Positions 1 to 9,451 of a stretch of 64,000 nucleotides of DNA are shown one piece after another. Source of the stretch: Cupriavidus alkaliphilus. GTDB taxonomy: Bacteria; Pseudomonadota; Gammaproteobacteria; Burkholderiales; Burkholderiaceae. Both the position numbers and the translations under genes were made by a program. Numbering within the stretch: the stretch's first letter is position 1; every line of letters starts with the position of its first letter. The notes under the pieces are model-generated. The model worked only from the letters and a program-made list of their open reading frames with translations, was not told the DNA's origin and ran no database searches. The stretch lies in assembly GCF_900094595.1 (NCBI RefSeq), contig NZ_FMAD01000008.1, forward strand, positions 186,001 through 250,000. The letters are read 5' to 3'.

Positions 1-553
1 GCTCGGCGCTCGGCAGCGTGTTCTCCTTCATTGCGTAGTGCTCGCGCGTGGTGTGCAGCGCCGGCGCGTCGGAGAAGAGCTGGTCGTAGTAGGCGGCGGT
101 ATCGGCGATGGCCTGCGCGCGGCGCTTCGACACGGTCAGCACGTTGCTGTCCGGATCGGCGGCATTGCCGCGGTACTCGGTGCGCAATTGCTCGCGCAAG
201 GCGGCCTGCGCCGGTGCCTCGAGCTGTGCGAAGGCGCGGCCGTGGCCATCCTGCGCGGCCAGCTCCAGCCACGCGGTCAGTTCGCGGTGCAGCCAGTCGG
301 CGGTCCAGTCCGGCGCCTGGTAGGCGCCATGGCCCCAGATCGAGCCGAGCTGCATGCCGCCGACGGACTGCCATGCGGTCTGGCCGTCGAGGATGTCGTC
401 GCCGCTGAACAGCATGCGGCCCTCGGCCGTGACCACCTTGGCCGGAATGGGCGGGGCCTGCCGGTACACCTCGACGCCGTAGTAGCCGAGCAGGGAGAAC
501 GTGACCGCCAGCACGGCGATCAGCAGGAACCAGAGTTTGCGGTAGGGACCCAT
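1..553 (-). CDS. norB: Nitric oxide reductase, quinol type (NorB), N-terminal part only
   Basis: NorB reduces two NO to N2O in the inner membrane; the single-subunit qNOR type takes electrons from quinol. Only about 184 N-terminal residues are present; the gene runs off the left edge. The visible part begins MGPYRKLWFLL, has one membrane helix at residues 6-24, then the periplasmic region typical of qNOR with GDDILDGQ and the GSIWGHGAYQAPDWTADW segment (about residues 51-89). It starts 34 bases after norA on the same strand, so the two form one transcript from the sigma-54 promoter upstream of norA. The start ATG at 551-553 is the only good one before the helix. The catalytic heme-copper-like core lies outside the window. 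Confidence 0.93.
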   Translation of the reverse strand, partial: MGPYRKLWFLLIAVLAVTFSLLGYYGVEVYRQAPPIPAKVVTAEGRMLFSGDDILDGQTAWQSVGGMQLGSIWGHGAYQAPDWTADWLHRELTAWLELAAQDGHGRAFAQLEAPAQAALREQLRTEYRGNAADPDSNVLTVSKRRAQAIADTAAYYDQLFSDAPALHTTREHYAMKENTLPSAE

Positions 554-587
554 GATGCGAAGTCGTTAGGGGTGGTGTCGGGCGGGC

Positions 588-1322
588 TCAGGCGTGCGCC
601 GAGCAGCCGCAGCCGTTGGCCTGCGCCGGTGTCGGCGCGGTCGCGGAAGCGGTGGCCGCCGCGCCTTCGAACAGCACGTTGTTTTCCAGGTGGATGTGTT
701 CCATCAGGTCTTGGCGCAGCGTGCGCAGGCCCAGGTAGAGCGCGCGCCAGGTATTGCAGGCCGCGCGCGGCAGCGTGATGTCATCGGTCAGATCGGCCAG
801 CCGCTGCAGGGCCACGCCATGGTCGTCGTGCTCGGCGCGCATCACCGCGATCGGGCGGCTCGCGGCGGCGTGCAGGCCGCGCAGCAGCATCGGGAACAGC
901 ACCTGCTCCTCCTTCTGCATGTGCGATTCCAGCTCGCCCAGCATCTCGCTCAGGTGGTCGGCCAGGCCCAGCGGGCACTCCGACCGTTCGCCGTGGACCT
1001 GCTCGACCCGCCGTGCCAGCCGGATCAGCTCGGGCAACTGCTCGCGATGGCGGGCGTGGAAGCGCACCAGGATATGCTCGATCAGCGCCGCGGGCGCGGC
1101 CGTGTTCCAGTCTTGCGCCGACGGATCGGCCTCGTCCTGCAGCACGTGCAGCTGTGCGGCGATGGCGGCCACGGCAGCGGCATCGAGCCCCTTCTGCTGC
1201 GCGGCGTCGCGCAGGGTCTGCTTGCCCCCGCAGCAGAAGTCCAGCCCGTGGTCGTGGAAGATGCGGGTGGCACCGGGAATCTGGCGGGCCAGCTGGCCCA
1301 GCGAGTGGTCTTGCAACGTCAT
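588..1322 (-). CDS. norA: NorA, di-iron iron-sulfur-repair-type (RIC/YtfE/ScdA) protein
   Basis: A 244-residue RIC/ScdA-type protein: an N-terminal ScdA_N domain with the signature DFCCGGKQTL near residues 30-39, followed by a hemerythrin-like four-helix domain rich in His and Glu (HILVRFHARHREQL, HMQKEEQVLFPML, MRAEHDDHG, HIHLENNVLF), the ligands of a di-iron centre. The C terminus ends with several Cys (NGCGCSAHA). In Ralstonia eutropha, NorA binds NO at its di-iron site and is co-transcribed with norB. I chose the ATG at 1322 because a GGAGAAACC ribosome site precedes it and the domain starts directly after; the longer frame to 1370 would run into the sigma-54 promoter. It is the first gene of the norAB operon. 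Confidence 0.93.
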   Translation of the reverse strand: MTLQDHSLGQLARQIPGATRIFHDHGLDFCCGGKQTLRDAAQQKGLDAAAVAAIAAQLHVLQDEADPSAQDWNTAAPAALIEHILVRFHARHREQLPELIRLARRVEQVHGERSECPLGLADHLSEMLGELESHMQKEEQVLFPMLLRGLHAAASRPIAVMRAEHDDHGVALQRLADLTDDITLPRAACNTWRALYLGLRTLRQDLMEHIHLENNVLFEGAAATASATAPTPAQANGCGCSAHA

Positions 1323-1362
1323 GGCGGTTTCTCCGTGTGGAAGTGATGACCCCCTGACATAC

Positions 1363-1377
1363 GCGAGCAACGTGCCA
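1363..1377 (-). promoter_or_regulatory. Sigma-54 promoter of norAB
   Basis: On the minus strand the sequence TGGCACGTTGCTCGC matches the -24/-12 consensus TGGCAC-N5-TTGC with one mismatch; GG and GC are exactly 10 bases apart. It lies about 40 bases upstream of the norA start and downstream of the two NorR boxes, the geometry expected of an enhancer-dependent promoter. Confidence 0.8.
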
Positions 1378-1416
1378 GAAAAAAACCTCCTTTAATCAAG
1401 GACTTGTAATATTGCG

Positions 1417-1455
1417 GGTATTAATTACCCTATACTTGTCACGGTACCAATTACC
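1417..1455. promoter_or_regulatory. Two NorR binding boxes (GGT-N7-ACC)
   Basis: GGT-N7-ACC occurs perfectly twice, at 1417-1429 (GGTATTAATTACC) and 1443-1455 (GGTACCAATTACC), 26 bases apart centre to centre. This matches the dyad known for NorR of Ralstonia eutropha. The boxes sit 40-90 bases upstream of the sigma-54 promoter, just ahead of the norR start. I did not find a third perfect copy. Confidence 0.85.
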
Positions 1456-1474
1456 CTGAACGGTGTTTTCCACC

Positions 1475-3037
1475 ATGCTCCCCGCCGCCATGTACCCCGA
1501 CCTCCTGGCCGACCTCGTCATCGATTTGCCGCACGCGGTGCGCCTGCAGCGGCTGGTCAGCGCGTTGCGCATGCATTTCCGTTGCGGCGCGGTGGCGCTG
1601 CTGCGGCTGGAGGAAGACCACCTGCGCCCGGTGGCGGTCGACGGCCTGGTGCGCGATGCGCTGGGCCGGCGCTTCGCGGTGGGCCTGCATCCGCGCCTGG
1701 CCGCGATCCTGGCGCGCCGCGGCGTGACCTGCTTCCATCACGACAGCATGCTGCCGGACCCGTACGACGGCCTGATCGACGAGCATGTGGGCGAGCCGCT
1801 GCCGGTGCATGACTGCATGGGCACCCGGCTTGAAGTAGACGGTCAGCCGTGGGGCGCGCTGACGCTGGATGCGCTGACGGTGGGCACCTTCGACGGCGCG
1901 GCCCAGGCCGAATTGCAGCGGCTGACGGTAATCGTGGAGGCCGCCATCCGCACCACCCGGCTGGAGGGCGAGATCCGCGCGCTGCAGCTCGCGCGCGGCA
2001 CGCCGGAGTCCGAGGAAGGAACGGCCCCGCACGACATCGGCGCCGAGATCATCGGCCAGAGCGAGGCCATCTCCAACCTGCTGCATGAACTGGAAGTGGT
2101 GGCCGACACCGACCTGCCGGTGCTGCTGCTGGGCGAGACCGGGGTCGGCAAGGAGCTGTTCGCGCACCGCCTGCACCGCCAGTCGCGACGGCGCGCGCAG
2201 CCGCTGGTGCATGTCAACTGTGCCGCGCTGCCGGAATCGCTGGCCGAGAGCGAGCTGTTCGGCCACGCGCGCGGCGCCTTCTCCGGCGCCACCGGCGAGC
2301 GCCCGGGGCGCTTCGAGGCCGCCGACGGCGGCACCCTGTTTCTCGACGAGGTGGGCGAGCTGCCGCTGGCGATCCAGGCCAAGCTGCTGCGCACGCTGCA
2401 GAACGGCGAGATCCAGCGGCTGGGCTCGGACCGCCCGCGCCGCGTCAATGTGCGCGTGATCGCCGCCACCAACCGCAACCTGCGCGAGCATGTGCGCGAC
2501 GGCTCGTTCCGCGCCGACCTGTACCACCGCCTGTCGGTCTACCCGATCCCGATCCCGCCGCTGCGCGAGCGCGGCAACGACGTGCTGCTGCTGGCCGGGC
2601 GCTTCCTCGAGCTGAACCGTGCCCGCCTGGGCCTGCGCAGCCTGCGGCTGTCGGGCGGCGCGCAGGACGCGCTGCGCCACTACCGCTGGCCCGGCAACGT
2701 GCGCGAGCTGGAACACGTGATCAGCCGCGCCGCGCTGCGTGCGGTCAGCCGCGGCGCGGGCCGCAATGACATCGTGACGCTGGAGCCGGAGCTGCTCGAC
2801 CTCGACGGCCTGGAGCTGCCGCCGGCCGCGCAGACCGGCTCCGGCGCGGCCAGCGCGCCCGCCACGCCGGCGCCGGCCGCGGGCATCACGCTGCGCGATG
2901 CCGTCGAGCACACCCAGCGCGCCTGCATCGCGCAGGCCCTGCGCGACCACGGCGGCAACTGGGCGCAGGCGGCGCGCCAGCTCGGCATCGACGCCAGCAA
3001 CCTGCACAAGCTGGCCAGGCGGCTGGGATGCAAGTGA
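1475..3037 (+). CDS. norR: NorR, NO-sensing sigma-54-dependent activator
   Basis: Activator of norAB. Domain order: N-terminal GAF domain (about residues 10-170) that in the family holds a mononuclear iron binding NO; AAA+ domain with Walker A GETGVGKE, the sigma-54 loop GAFSGA, Walker B LFLDEVGEL and the R-finger region; C-terminal Fis-type HTH (WAQAARQLGIDASNLHKLA). The loop reads GAFSGA rather than the canonical GAFTGA, a conservative T-to-S change at a sigma-54 contact position. It is divergent from norAB, with shared NorR boxes between. The start could be GTG 1463, ATG 1475 or ATG 1490; ATG 1475 is a compromise. Full length is about 520 residues, normal for NorR. Confidence 0.93.
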   Translation: MLPAAMYPDLLADLVIDLPHAVRLQRLVSALRMHFRCGAVALLRLEEDHLRPVAVDGLVRDALGRRFAVGLHPRLAAILARRGVTCFHHDSMLPDPYDGLIDEHVGEPLPVHDCMGTRLEVDGQPWGALTLDALTVGTFDGAAQAELQRLTVIVEAAIRTTRLEGEIRALQLARGTPESEEGTAPHDIGAEIIGQSEAISNLLHELEVVADTDLPVLLLGETGVGKELFAHRLHRQSRRRAQPLVHVNCAALPESLAESELFGHARGAFSGATGERPGRFEAADGGTLFLDEVGELPLAIQAKLLRTLQNGEIQRLGSDRPRRVNVRVIAATNRNLREHVRDGSFRADLYHRLSVYPIPIPPLRERGNDVLLLAGRFLELNRARLGLRSLRLSGGAQDALRHYRWPGNVRELEHVISRAALRAVSRGAGRNDIVTLEPELLDLDGLELPPAAQTGSGAASAPATPAPAAGITLRDAVEHTQRACIAQALRDHGGNWAQAARQLGIDASNLHKLARRLGCK

Positions 3038-3186
3038 AGTGCACCGGAACGGGGTCCGGGTGCTGCGGCATGGCAAGTCGCGCCATTACCGCATAAGCTG
3101 ATCCGGATGCCCACGCCGGGCGCCATCGTCGTGTGCAGCAACTGCCGCTCACTGCGCGCACGGCCCGCCACTGGAGAATCCCCGTG

Positions 3187-3615
3187 ATGATGACCGCAAC
3201 GCAAATCTTCTGGCCGCCGGTGTTCTGGCCCTTTCCCGCCGTCTACGCCGGCGCGCCACAGCTGGATTCCATGCAGTCCGACCTGGCCGGGATCTGGCAC
3301 CGCATGGCCGAACTCAACCTGGACTTCACCCGCACCCTGTTCGAGAACATCCAGTTCGACGCCATGGGCACGATGATGGAGCCTGACCCCGAAGCCCGCT
3401 ACGCGCGCGAAATCGCCAGCGAGGTGCCGCTGCTCGGCGCTTCGCTGCATTACGCCTCGTCCATGCTGGAGCTGTATGCGCGCGCGCAGCAGAAATGGAT
3501 CGACGGCTGGGGCCACCTGCTGACGCGCGGCATGGGGTTCGAGTGGCCGGGCCTGCAGCAGGACGTTGTCGACATCCCGTTCTGGCTGGTGCGGGAAACC
3601 TCCGGACGGGCCTGA
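3187..3615 (+). CDS. Small helical protein of unknown function, phasin-like
   Basis: About 142 residues with no signal peptide or convincing membrane helix. Most of it is predicted amphipathic helix (LDSMQSDLAGIWHRMAELNL, FTRTLFENIQFDAMG, YASSMLELYARAQQKWIDGW), which resembles the organisation of polyhydroxyalkanoate-granule phasins of Cupriavidus, but I cannot see a definite phasin signature. The N terminus is unusually aromatic (FWPPVFWPFPAVYAG). ATG 3187 was chosen because GGAG lies 11 bases upstream; a GTG at 3184 and an upstream ATG at 3133 are alternatives. It stands alone between norR and a diguanylate cyclase-type gene, 149 bases after norR. Function not assigned. Confidence 0.72.
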   Translation: MMTATQIFWPPVFWPFPAVYAGAPQLDSMQSDLAGIWHRMAELNLDFTRTLFENIQFDAMGTMMEPDPEARYAREIASEVPLLGASLHYASSMLELYARAQQKWIDGWGHLLTRGMGFEWPGLQQDVVDIPFWLVRETSGRA

Positions 3616-3653
3616 CCGGCTCCTGCTACGGTTGCGGCGCGACTGACCCGGCG

Positions 3654-3669
3654 GCGGCCGCGCGGCCGC
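3654..3669. repeat. Perfect 16-base GC palindrome
   Basis: GCGGCCGCGCGGCCGC reads the same on both strands. It lies 39 bases after the phasin-like gene and has no following T-tract, so a role as terminator or protein site is only possible. Confidence 0.45.
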
Positions 3670-3814
3670 TGTTGCATCGGCGCACCCGCTGACAAGCCGG
3701 CGATGCCGCCCGGTATCATGCTGGCTGACGAGATCGCGGAGCGCACGCAACCGGCGTGCGCCTGGCCGGGCGGCGGCACCAATGCCCGGGTCTCGAAGAC
3801 GCGCGCCGCCTTCA

Positions 3815-5387
<1,573 letters not shown>

Positions 5388-5392
<5 letters not shown>

Positions 5393-5404
5393 GCCGTGCT
5401 CAGG
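5388..5404. terminator. Hairpin spanning two convergent stop codons
   Basis: CCTGAGC-CGT-GCTCAGG is a perfect 7-base-pair stem with a 3-base loop. It contains the TGA of the GGDEF gene on the plus strand and the TGA of ubiT on the minus strand. No T-tract follows on either strand, so intrinsic termination is unproven. Confidence 0.5.
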
Positions 5405-5864
5405 ATGCGGCGCCGGCCCGTCCCACGGTGGCACCGTGCAGCGCCACCAGCCGTGCCGCGGCCTGGCTGACCCACGCGGGCCGCGGCGCGGCATCGAGCC
5501 AGTACTTGACCTCCAGCCCCAGCGCGGTATCGCCGCTGATGACCAGCCGGCGCTGGAAGAAGAGCGTGTCGGTGTCGGCCTCGCCGCCCAGCAGGCGCAG
5601 GTAGTCCACCGCGCACGCACGCAGCGTCAGCGCAGGCTCGGCGTCGGTGCTGCCGGCACGGAAGCGCCCGCCTTCGCAGCGGAACGGCACGGCCAGTTCC
5701 AGGTCCTGCACCGTCAGCAGGAAGTCATGCCCGTCCAGTGCCGCGGGCGGCTCCAGCCAGCCGGCGCGGCGCGCCAGCTCCAGCGCGGCGACCAGCGGCA
5801 GCGCCCGCGCGCGTGCCGGCAGGCGCCGGTGCACGCCGGCCATCAGCTTGCGCAGCGCGCTCAT
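5400..5864 (-). CDS. ubiT: UbiT, SCP2-fold accessory factor of anaerobic ubiquinone synthesis
   Basis: 154 residues with an SCP2 (sterol-carrier-type lipid-binding) domain: LTVQDLELAVPFRCEGGRF and the C-terminal DTLFFQRRLVISGDTALGLE segment, which strongly resembles YhbT/UbiT. In Escherichia coli, UbiT, UbiU and UbiV allow the ring hydroxylations of ubiquinone synthesis without oxygen; UbiT is thought to bind the isoprenoid intermediate. The ATG at 5862-5864 overlaps the end of ubiV by 4 bases, indicating translational coupling as last gene of ubiU-ubiV-ubiT. Location beside NO reductase fits a need for quinone during denitrification. Confidence 0.9.
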   Translation of the reverse strand: MSALRKLMAGVHRRLPARARALPLVAALELARRAGWLEPPAALDGHDFLLTVQDLELAVPFRCEGGRFRAGSTDAEPALTLRACAVDYLRLLGGEADTDTLFFQRRLVISGDTALGLEVKYWLDAAPRPAWVSQAAARLVALHGATVGRAGAAS

Positions 5865-6850
5865 GCCGGGGCCTCCCAAGCGATGCCGGCCCGGCCGTGC
5901 CAGTAGCCATTGCATGGCTCGGCACCCGCCGGCGTGATGCCGCTGGCGGCGGGCGCGCGTTGCCCGGCGCGGATCGCCGCCAGCTGCTGCACTACCGCGA
6001 GGGTGCCTGACGAATGCGGGCTGACGCGCAGCATTCCCACGCCCATCCGGGCCATTTCCAGCGCCTCGGCGCACAGGTCCAGGCAGGTGGCGCTCTGCGT
6101 CTGCACCCCGTTCAGCGTGAAAAACGCTTGCCCTTCGCCGGTCGCGGCGACCAGGCCATCGGGATAGTCCATGCAGCGGAATTCGCAGCTGTCCTTGCGC
6201 AGGCGATGGTGGCGCGCGGTAAAGCAGCGCGCCGAGAATGCCAGCGGCAGGCGGCCCCAGACAAAGGCTTCCAGCTGCGTGCCGGCGGGCCGCGCCGCCG
6301 CCAGCGCGGCCAGCGTGGCGCCGTCCATCTCCACCGGCGCGACGCAGCCCACCGCGCCCAGTCCGGCGAGCCATGCCAGCGTATCGGCATGGTAGGCGTT
6401 CAAATGCGGGCCGCCGACGAAGGGCCGCCCGCCCATGCAACGCACCGCGCCGGGATCGTTGGCCTCGACCAGGTAATCGTCCTGCGCGCACACGCGCCGC
6501 ATCCACGCGATATCGGTATCGGACTCGACCAGCACCGGCGTGGACAGCACCACCTCCTTGCCGGCAGCGCGCAGCATCTGCGCAATCTCCAGCCATTGCG
6601 CATGGCGGATTTCATGGCGGCGCGTGCAGACGGTTTCGCCCAGGTAGACGCGGTCGACCGGCGCGTCGGCGACCGACGCATAGAACTGCAGCACGGCCTC
6701 GCGCGGCCAGTAGTACAGCAGCGGACCGAGGGCGATGCCGAAGCCGGGCATCGCGGCGTGCGGCATCGCGGCCGCGGCGGTGTAAGGCATGGAAAGCTCC
6801 ATCGTGGCCGGCATGTCCCGCATGTCCGGATACAGGCAGGTGGATGTCAT
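5861..6850 (-). CDS. ubiV: UbiV, peptidase-U32-like Fe-S hydroxylase subunit
   Basis: UbiV forms a complex with UbiU that hydroxylates ubiquinone precursors anaerobically. The four cluster cysteines known in E. coli can be located: one in GETVCTRRHE, one in ARCFTARHH, and two in KDSCEFRC; the gaps of 13 and 4 between the last three match E. coli UbiV. The domain proper begins at FGIALGPLLYYWPREAV; about 35 residues precede it from the ATG at 6850, longer than usual, so a later ATG (such as the MPGFGIAL position) may be the real start. It overlaps ubiT by 4 bases and begins 4 bases before the ubiU stop end, a tight operon. Confidence 0.9.
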   Translation of the reverse strand: MTSTCLYPDMRDMPATMELSMPYTAAAAMPHAAMPGFGIALGPLLYYWPREAVLQFYASVADAPVDRVYLGETVCTRRHEIRHAQWLEIAQMLRAAGKEVVLSTPVLVESDTDIAWMRRVCAQDDYLVEANDPGAVRCMGGRPFVGGPHLNAYHADTLAWLAGLGAVGCVAPVEMDGATLAALAAARPAGTQLEAFVWGRLPLAFSARCFTARHHRLRKDSCEFRCMDYPDGLVAATGEGQAFFTLNGVQTQSATCLDLCAEALEMARMGVGMLRVSPHSSGTLAVVQQLAAIRAGQRAPAASGITPAGAEPCNGYWHGRAGIAWEAPA

Positions 6851-6854
6851 GGTG

Positions 6855-7913
6855 TCAGCGCCAGGGGCGGTCGTAGGCGCCCTGCGTGACCTGGTCGCCT
6901 TCGGCATGGCGCCCCAGCGTGCCCTGCCACTCCTGGCGCGGCGCGAAGCGGGCCGGATCGGCGCAGGCGGCGTCGATGGCCGCGCGCAGCACGCCGACCA
7001 CATCGCCCACGTAGCGCGGGCTGCGCTGGCGCCCTTCGATCTTGATCGCGGCGATGCCCATGTCGATCAGCGCCGGCAGCAGCGACAGCGCATTCAGGCT
7101 GGTCGGCTCCTCCAGCACGTAGCCGCGCTCGCCCTCGACCTCGAAGCGGCCCTTGCACAGCGTCGGATAGCCGGCCGGCTCGCCGGGCGCATAGCTGTCG
7201 ATCAGGATGCCCGACAGCCGCGCCTGCATGGTGCCGTCCTGCTCCGTCCAGCGCACCGCATGCGCGGGCGAGCACACCCCCTTGTTGTTGGGCGAATCGC
7301 CGGTGGCATACGACGACAGCAGGCAGCGCCCCTCTGCCATCACGCACAGGCTGCCGAAGCCGAACACCTCCAGCTCGACGCTGGTCTGGCGCGACAGCTT
7401 GCCGATCTGCGCCAGCGACAGCACGCGCGGCAGCACCACGCGGCGGATATTGAAGCGTTCGCGCATCAGTTCGATGGCGTCGGCGTGCGTGGCCGAGCCC
7501 TGCACCGACAGGTGCAGTCTTAATCCGGGATGACGCGCGCAGGCATAGCCCATCAGGCCCGCGTCGGCCATGATCACGGCATCGGCGCCAAGGTCCGCGG
7601 CCGCATCGACGGCGCGGTGCCACTGCGCCACCGCGCCCATCTGGGCGAAGGTGTTGATCGCAAACAGCACCTCGGCGCCGCGCGCATGGGCTTCGGCCAC
7701 GCCGGTGCGGATATCGGCCTCGGTGAAATTCAGCCCGCCGAAGTTGCGCGCGTTGGTGGCATCGCGCAGGCCCAGGTAGACCGCGTCGGCGCCGTGCTGC
7801 AAGGCCATGCGCAGCGCCGCCAGCGAGCCGGCGGGCGCGACCAGCTGCGGGCGGCGCGGCGCGCACGCGGCGGCCGACGGGGCGTCGGATCGGGCGGGGG
7901 TGGAACTGGTCAT
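6855..7913 (-). CDS. ubiU: UbiU, peptidase-U32-like Fe-S hydroxylase subunit
   Basis: 352 residues of the peptidase U32 family, first gene of ubiUVT. It starts the core with LVAPAGSLAALRMAL and HGADAVYLGLRD. The four cysteines expected to hold a 4Fe-4S cluster are present as LCVMAEGRC, NNKGVCSPAH and YPTLCKGRF; their spacing (7, 17 and 39) equals that of E. coli UbiU (Cys169, 176, 193, 232). The ATG at 7911-7913 follows about 24 variable residues before the domain. The promoter region to its right holds an FNR/Dnr-like box about 75 bases from the start, so induction under oxygen limitation is likely. Confidence 0.92.
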   Translation of the reverse strand: MTSSTPARSDAPSAAACAPRRPQLVAPAGSLAALRMALQHGADAVYLGLRDATNARNFGGLNFTEADIRTGVAEAHARGAEVLFAINTFAQMGAVAQWHRAVDAAADLGADAVIMADAGLMGYACARHPGLRLHLSVQGSATHADAIELMRERFNIRRVVLPRVLSLAQIGKLSRQTSVELEVFGFGSLCVMAEGRCLLSSYATGDSPNNKGVCSPAHAVRWTEQDGTMQARLSGILIDSYAPGEPAGYPTLCKGRFEVEGERGYVLEEPTSLNALSLLPALIDMGIAAIKIEGRQRSPRYVGDVVGVLRAAIDAACADPARFAPRQEWQGTLGRHAEGDQVTQGAYDRPWR

Positions 7914-7987
7914 CGGTAATGGCGCCGGCAGCGGCGCGGGGGAAGGAAGACAGCGGCCGATGCTAGCCAAGCGCCAGCGCCCGGGGC

Positions 7988-8001
7988 TTGACCGTGCGCA
8001 A
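7988..8001. promoter_or_regulatory. FNR/Dnr-like box upstream of ubiU
   Basis: TTGACCGTGCGCAA reads TTGAC-N4-CGCAA, close to the FNR/Anr/Dnr dyad TTGAT(C)-N4-(G/A)TCAA with two mismatches in the right half. Its left end lies 75 bases upstream of the ubiU start. Confidence 0.5.
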
Positions 8002-8077
8002 ACCCACGCCAACGGCACCCCGGCCGCGACGGGCTATGCCGGTCGGCGTAGGCCGATGGCAGGCCACCCGGCCAGGC

Positions 8078-8091
8078 TTGACCTGCGGCAA
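8078..8091. promoter_or_regulatory. FNR/Dnr-like box upstream of the nitronate monooxygenase gene
   Basis: TTGACCTGCGGCAA (TTGAC-N4-GGCAA) is a second box of the same type, 94 bases before the start of the plus-strand gene. Its similarity to the 7988 box supports a shared anaerobic regulator for both divergent units. Confidence 0.5.
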
Positions 8092-8185
8092 ACGCGGGCC
8101 CGTGCCGCTGTGCCACGCTTGCGCGTCATCCCTGCGCCGGGGCCGCCGTGCGGCCCGGCGTCCATCCTCTTCCGGAGACCCGTTT

Positions 8186-9373
8186 ATGAATCACCCCTGG
8201 CTCAAGCTGGGCGGCCGCCGCCTGCTGCCGATCGTGCAGGGCGGCATGGGCATCGGCATCTCGGCCCACCGGCTGGCCGGCGCCGTTGCGCGCGAGAACG
8301 GCGTCGGCACCATCGCCAGCATCGACCTGCGCCACCACCACCCCGACCTGATGGCGCGCATCCGCGGCAGCCGCGACAAGCCCGCCATCGAAGCCGCCAA
8401 CCTCGAGGCGCTGGACCGCGAGATCCGCGCCGCGCGCACCGCGTCCGAGGGCCGCGGCCTGATCGCCGTCAACGTGATGAAGGCCGTCGGCTCGCACGCG
8501 GCGCTGGTGCGGCAAGCCTGCGAAAGCGGCGCCGATGCCATCGTCATGGGCGCCGGCCTGCCGCTGGACCTGCCGGAACTGACCGCCGGCCACCCCAAGG
8601 TGGCGCTGATCCCGATCCTGTCCGAGGCGCGCGGCATCGGCCTGGTGCTGCGCCGCTGGATGAAGAAGGGCCGGCTGCCCGACGCCATCGTGGTCGAACA
8701 CCCGGCGCACGCCGGCGGCCACCTGGGTGCGGCAACCATCCAGGACCTGTCCGAGCCACGCTTCTCGTTCTCGCGCGTGCTGAGCGAATGCCGCGAGCTG
8801 TTCGCGCAGCTGGGCCTGGCCTGGGACAGCATCCCGCTGATCCTGGCCGGCGGCGTCGACAGCCACGCCAAGGTGCGCCACTGGCTGGGCGAAGGCGCCG
8901 CCGCGGTGCAGCTGGGCACGGCCTTCGCCGTGACCGAGGAATGCGATGCGCACCCGGCCTTCAAGCAAGTGCTGGCCACCGCGCGGCCCGAAACCCTGCG
9001 CGAATTCACCAGCGTGGCCGGCCTGCCCGCGCGCGCGGTGCTGACGCCATGGCTGCAGCGCTACCTGTCGAGCGAAGCGCGCCTGCAGCGCCGCGCGCGC
9101 GTGCGCGAATGCCTGGAAGGATTCGATTGCCTGCAGGCCTGCGGGCTGCGCGACGGCATCTCGCGCATCGGCCAGTTCTGCATCGACCTGAAGCTGGCGC
9201 AGGCCGTGCGCGGCGACGTGGAACGCGGCCTGTTTTTCCGCGGCCGCGGCGCGCTGCCGTTTGGCGAGGCCATCCGGCCGGTGGCCGAGCTGATGCACTA
9301 TCTGCTGACGGGGGAAAAGCCGGCGGGGCTGGCGGCGGCACGGGCGCCGGGCGTGGCGGCGGACGCAGTCTGA
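8186..9373 (+). CDS. Nitronate monooxygenase / 2-nitropropane dioxygenase family FMN enzyme
   Basis: 395 residues of the NMO TIM-barrel family, which binds FMN and oxidises alkyl nitronates or related substrates. Signatures: LPIVQGGMGIGISA near the N terminus (phosphate and FMN loop), EHPAHAGGHLG with the catalytic-type His, and LILAGGVDSHAKVRHWLGEGAAAVQLGTAF near residues 214-249. About 100 further residues at the C terminus include an FDCLQACGLRDG segment not in the short NMOs. ATG 8186 has CCGGAG about 10 bases upstream. It is divergent from ubiUVT with FNR-like boxes between, so a role in anaerobic nitrogen-oxide metabolism is plausible but inferred; true substrate unknown. Confidence 0.85.
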   Translation: MNHPWLKLGGRRLLPIVQGGMGIGISAHRLAGAVARENGVGTIASIDLRHHHPDLMARIRGSRDKPAIEAANLEALDREIRAARTASEGRGLIAVNVMKAVGSHAALVRQACESGADAIVMGAGLPLDLPELTAGHPKVALIPILSEARGIGLVLRRWMKKGRLPDAIVVEHPAHAGGHLGAATIQDLSEPRFSFSRVLSECRELFAQLGLAWDSIPLILAGGVDSHAKVRHWLGEGAAAVQLGTAFAVTEECDAHPAFKQVLATARPETLREFTSVAGLPARAVLTPWLQRYLSSEARLQRRARVRECLEGFDCLQACGLRDGISRIGQFCIDLKLAQAVRGDVERGLFFRGRGALPFGEAIRPVAELMHYLLTGEKPAGLAAARAPGVAADAV

Positions 9374-9451
9374 ACGCCGCGGGCAGGCCGCGACACTGGC
9401 CGGAACGGAACCCGCGCAGTGCTGGCCCCCGATCCGCCCGCAATCAAATGG

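Noticed and set aside
1451-3076. Long open frame opposite norR (541 codons)
   Set aside because: It mirrors the activator's coding frame in GC-rich DNA, is full of Gln/Arg/Ala/His and shows no known motif, while the plus-strand frame has complete NorR domains.
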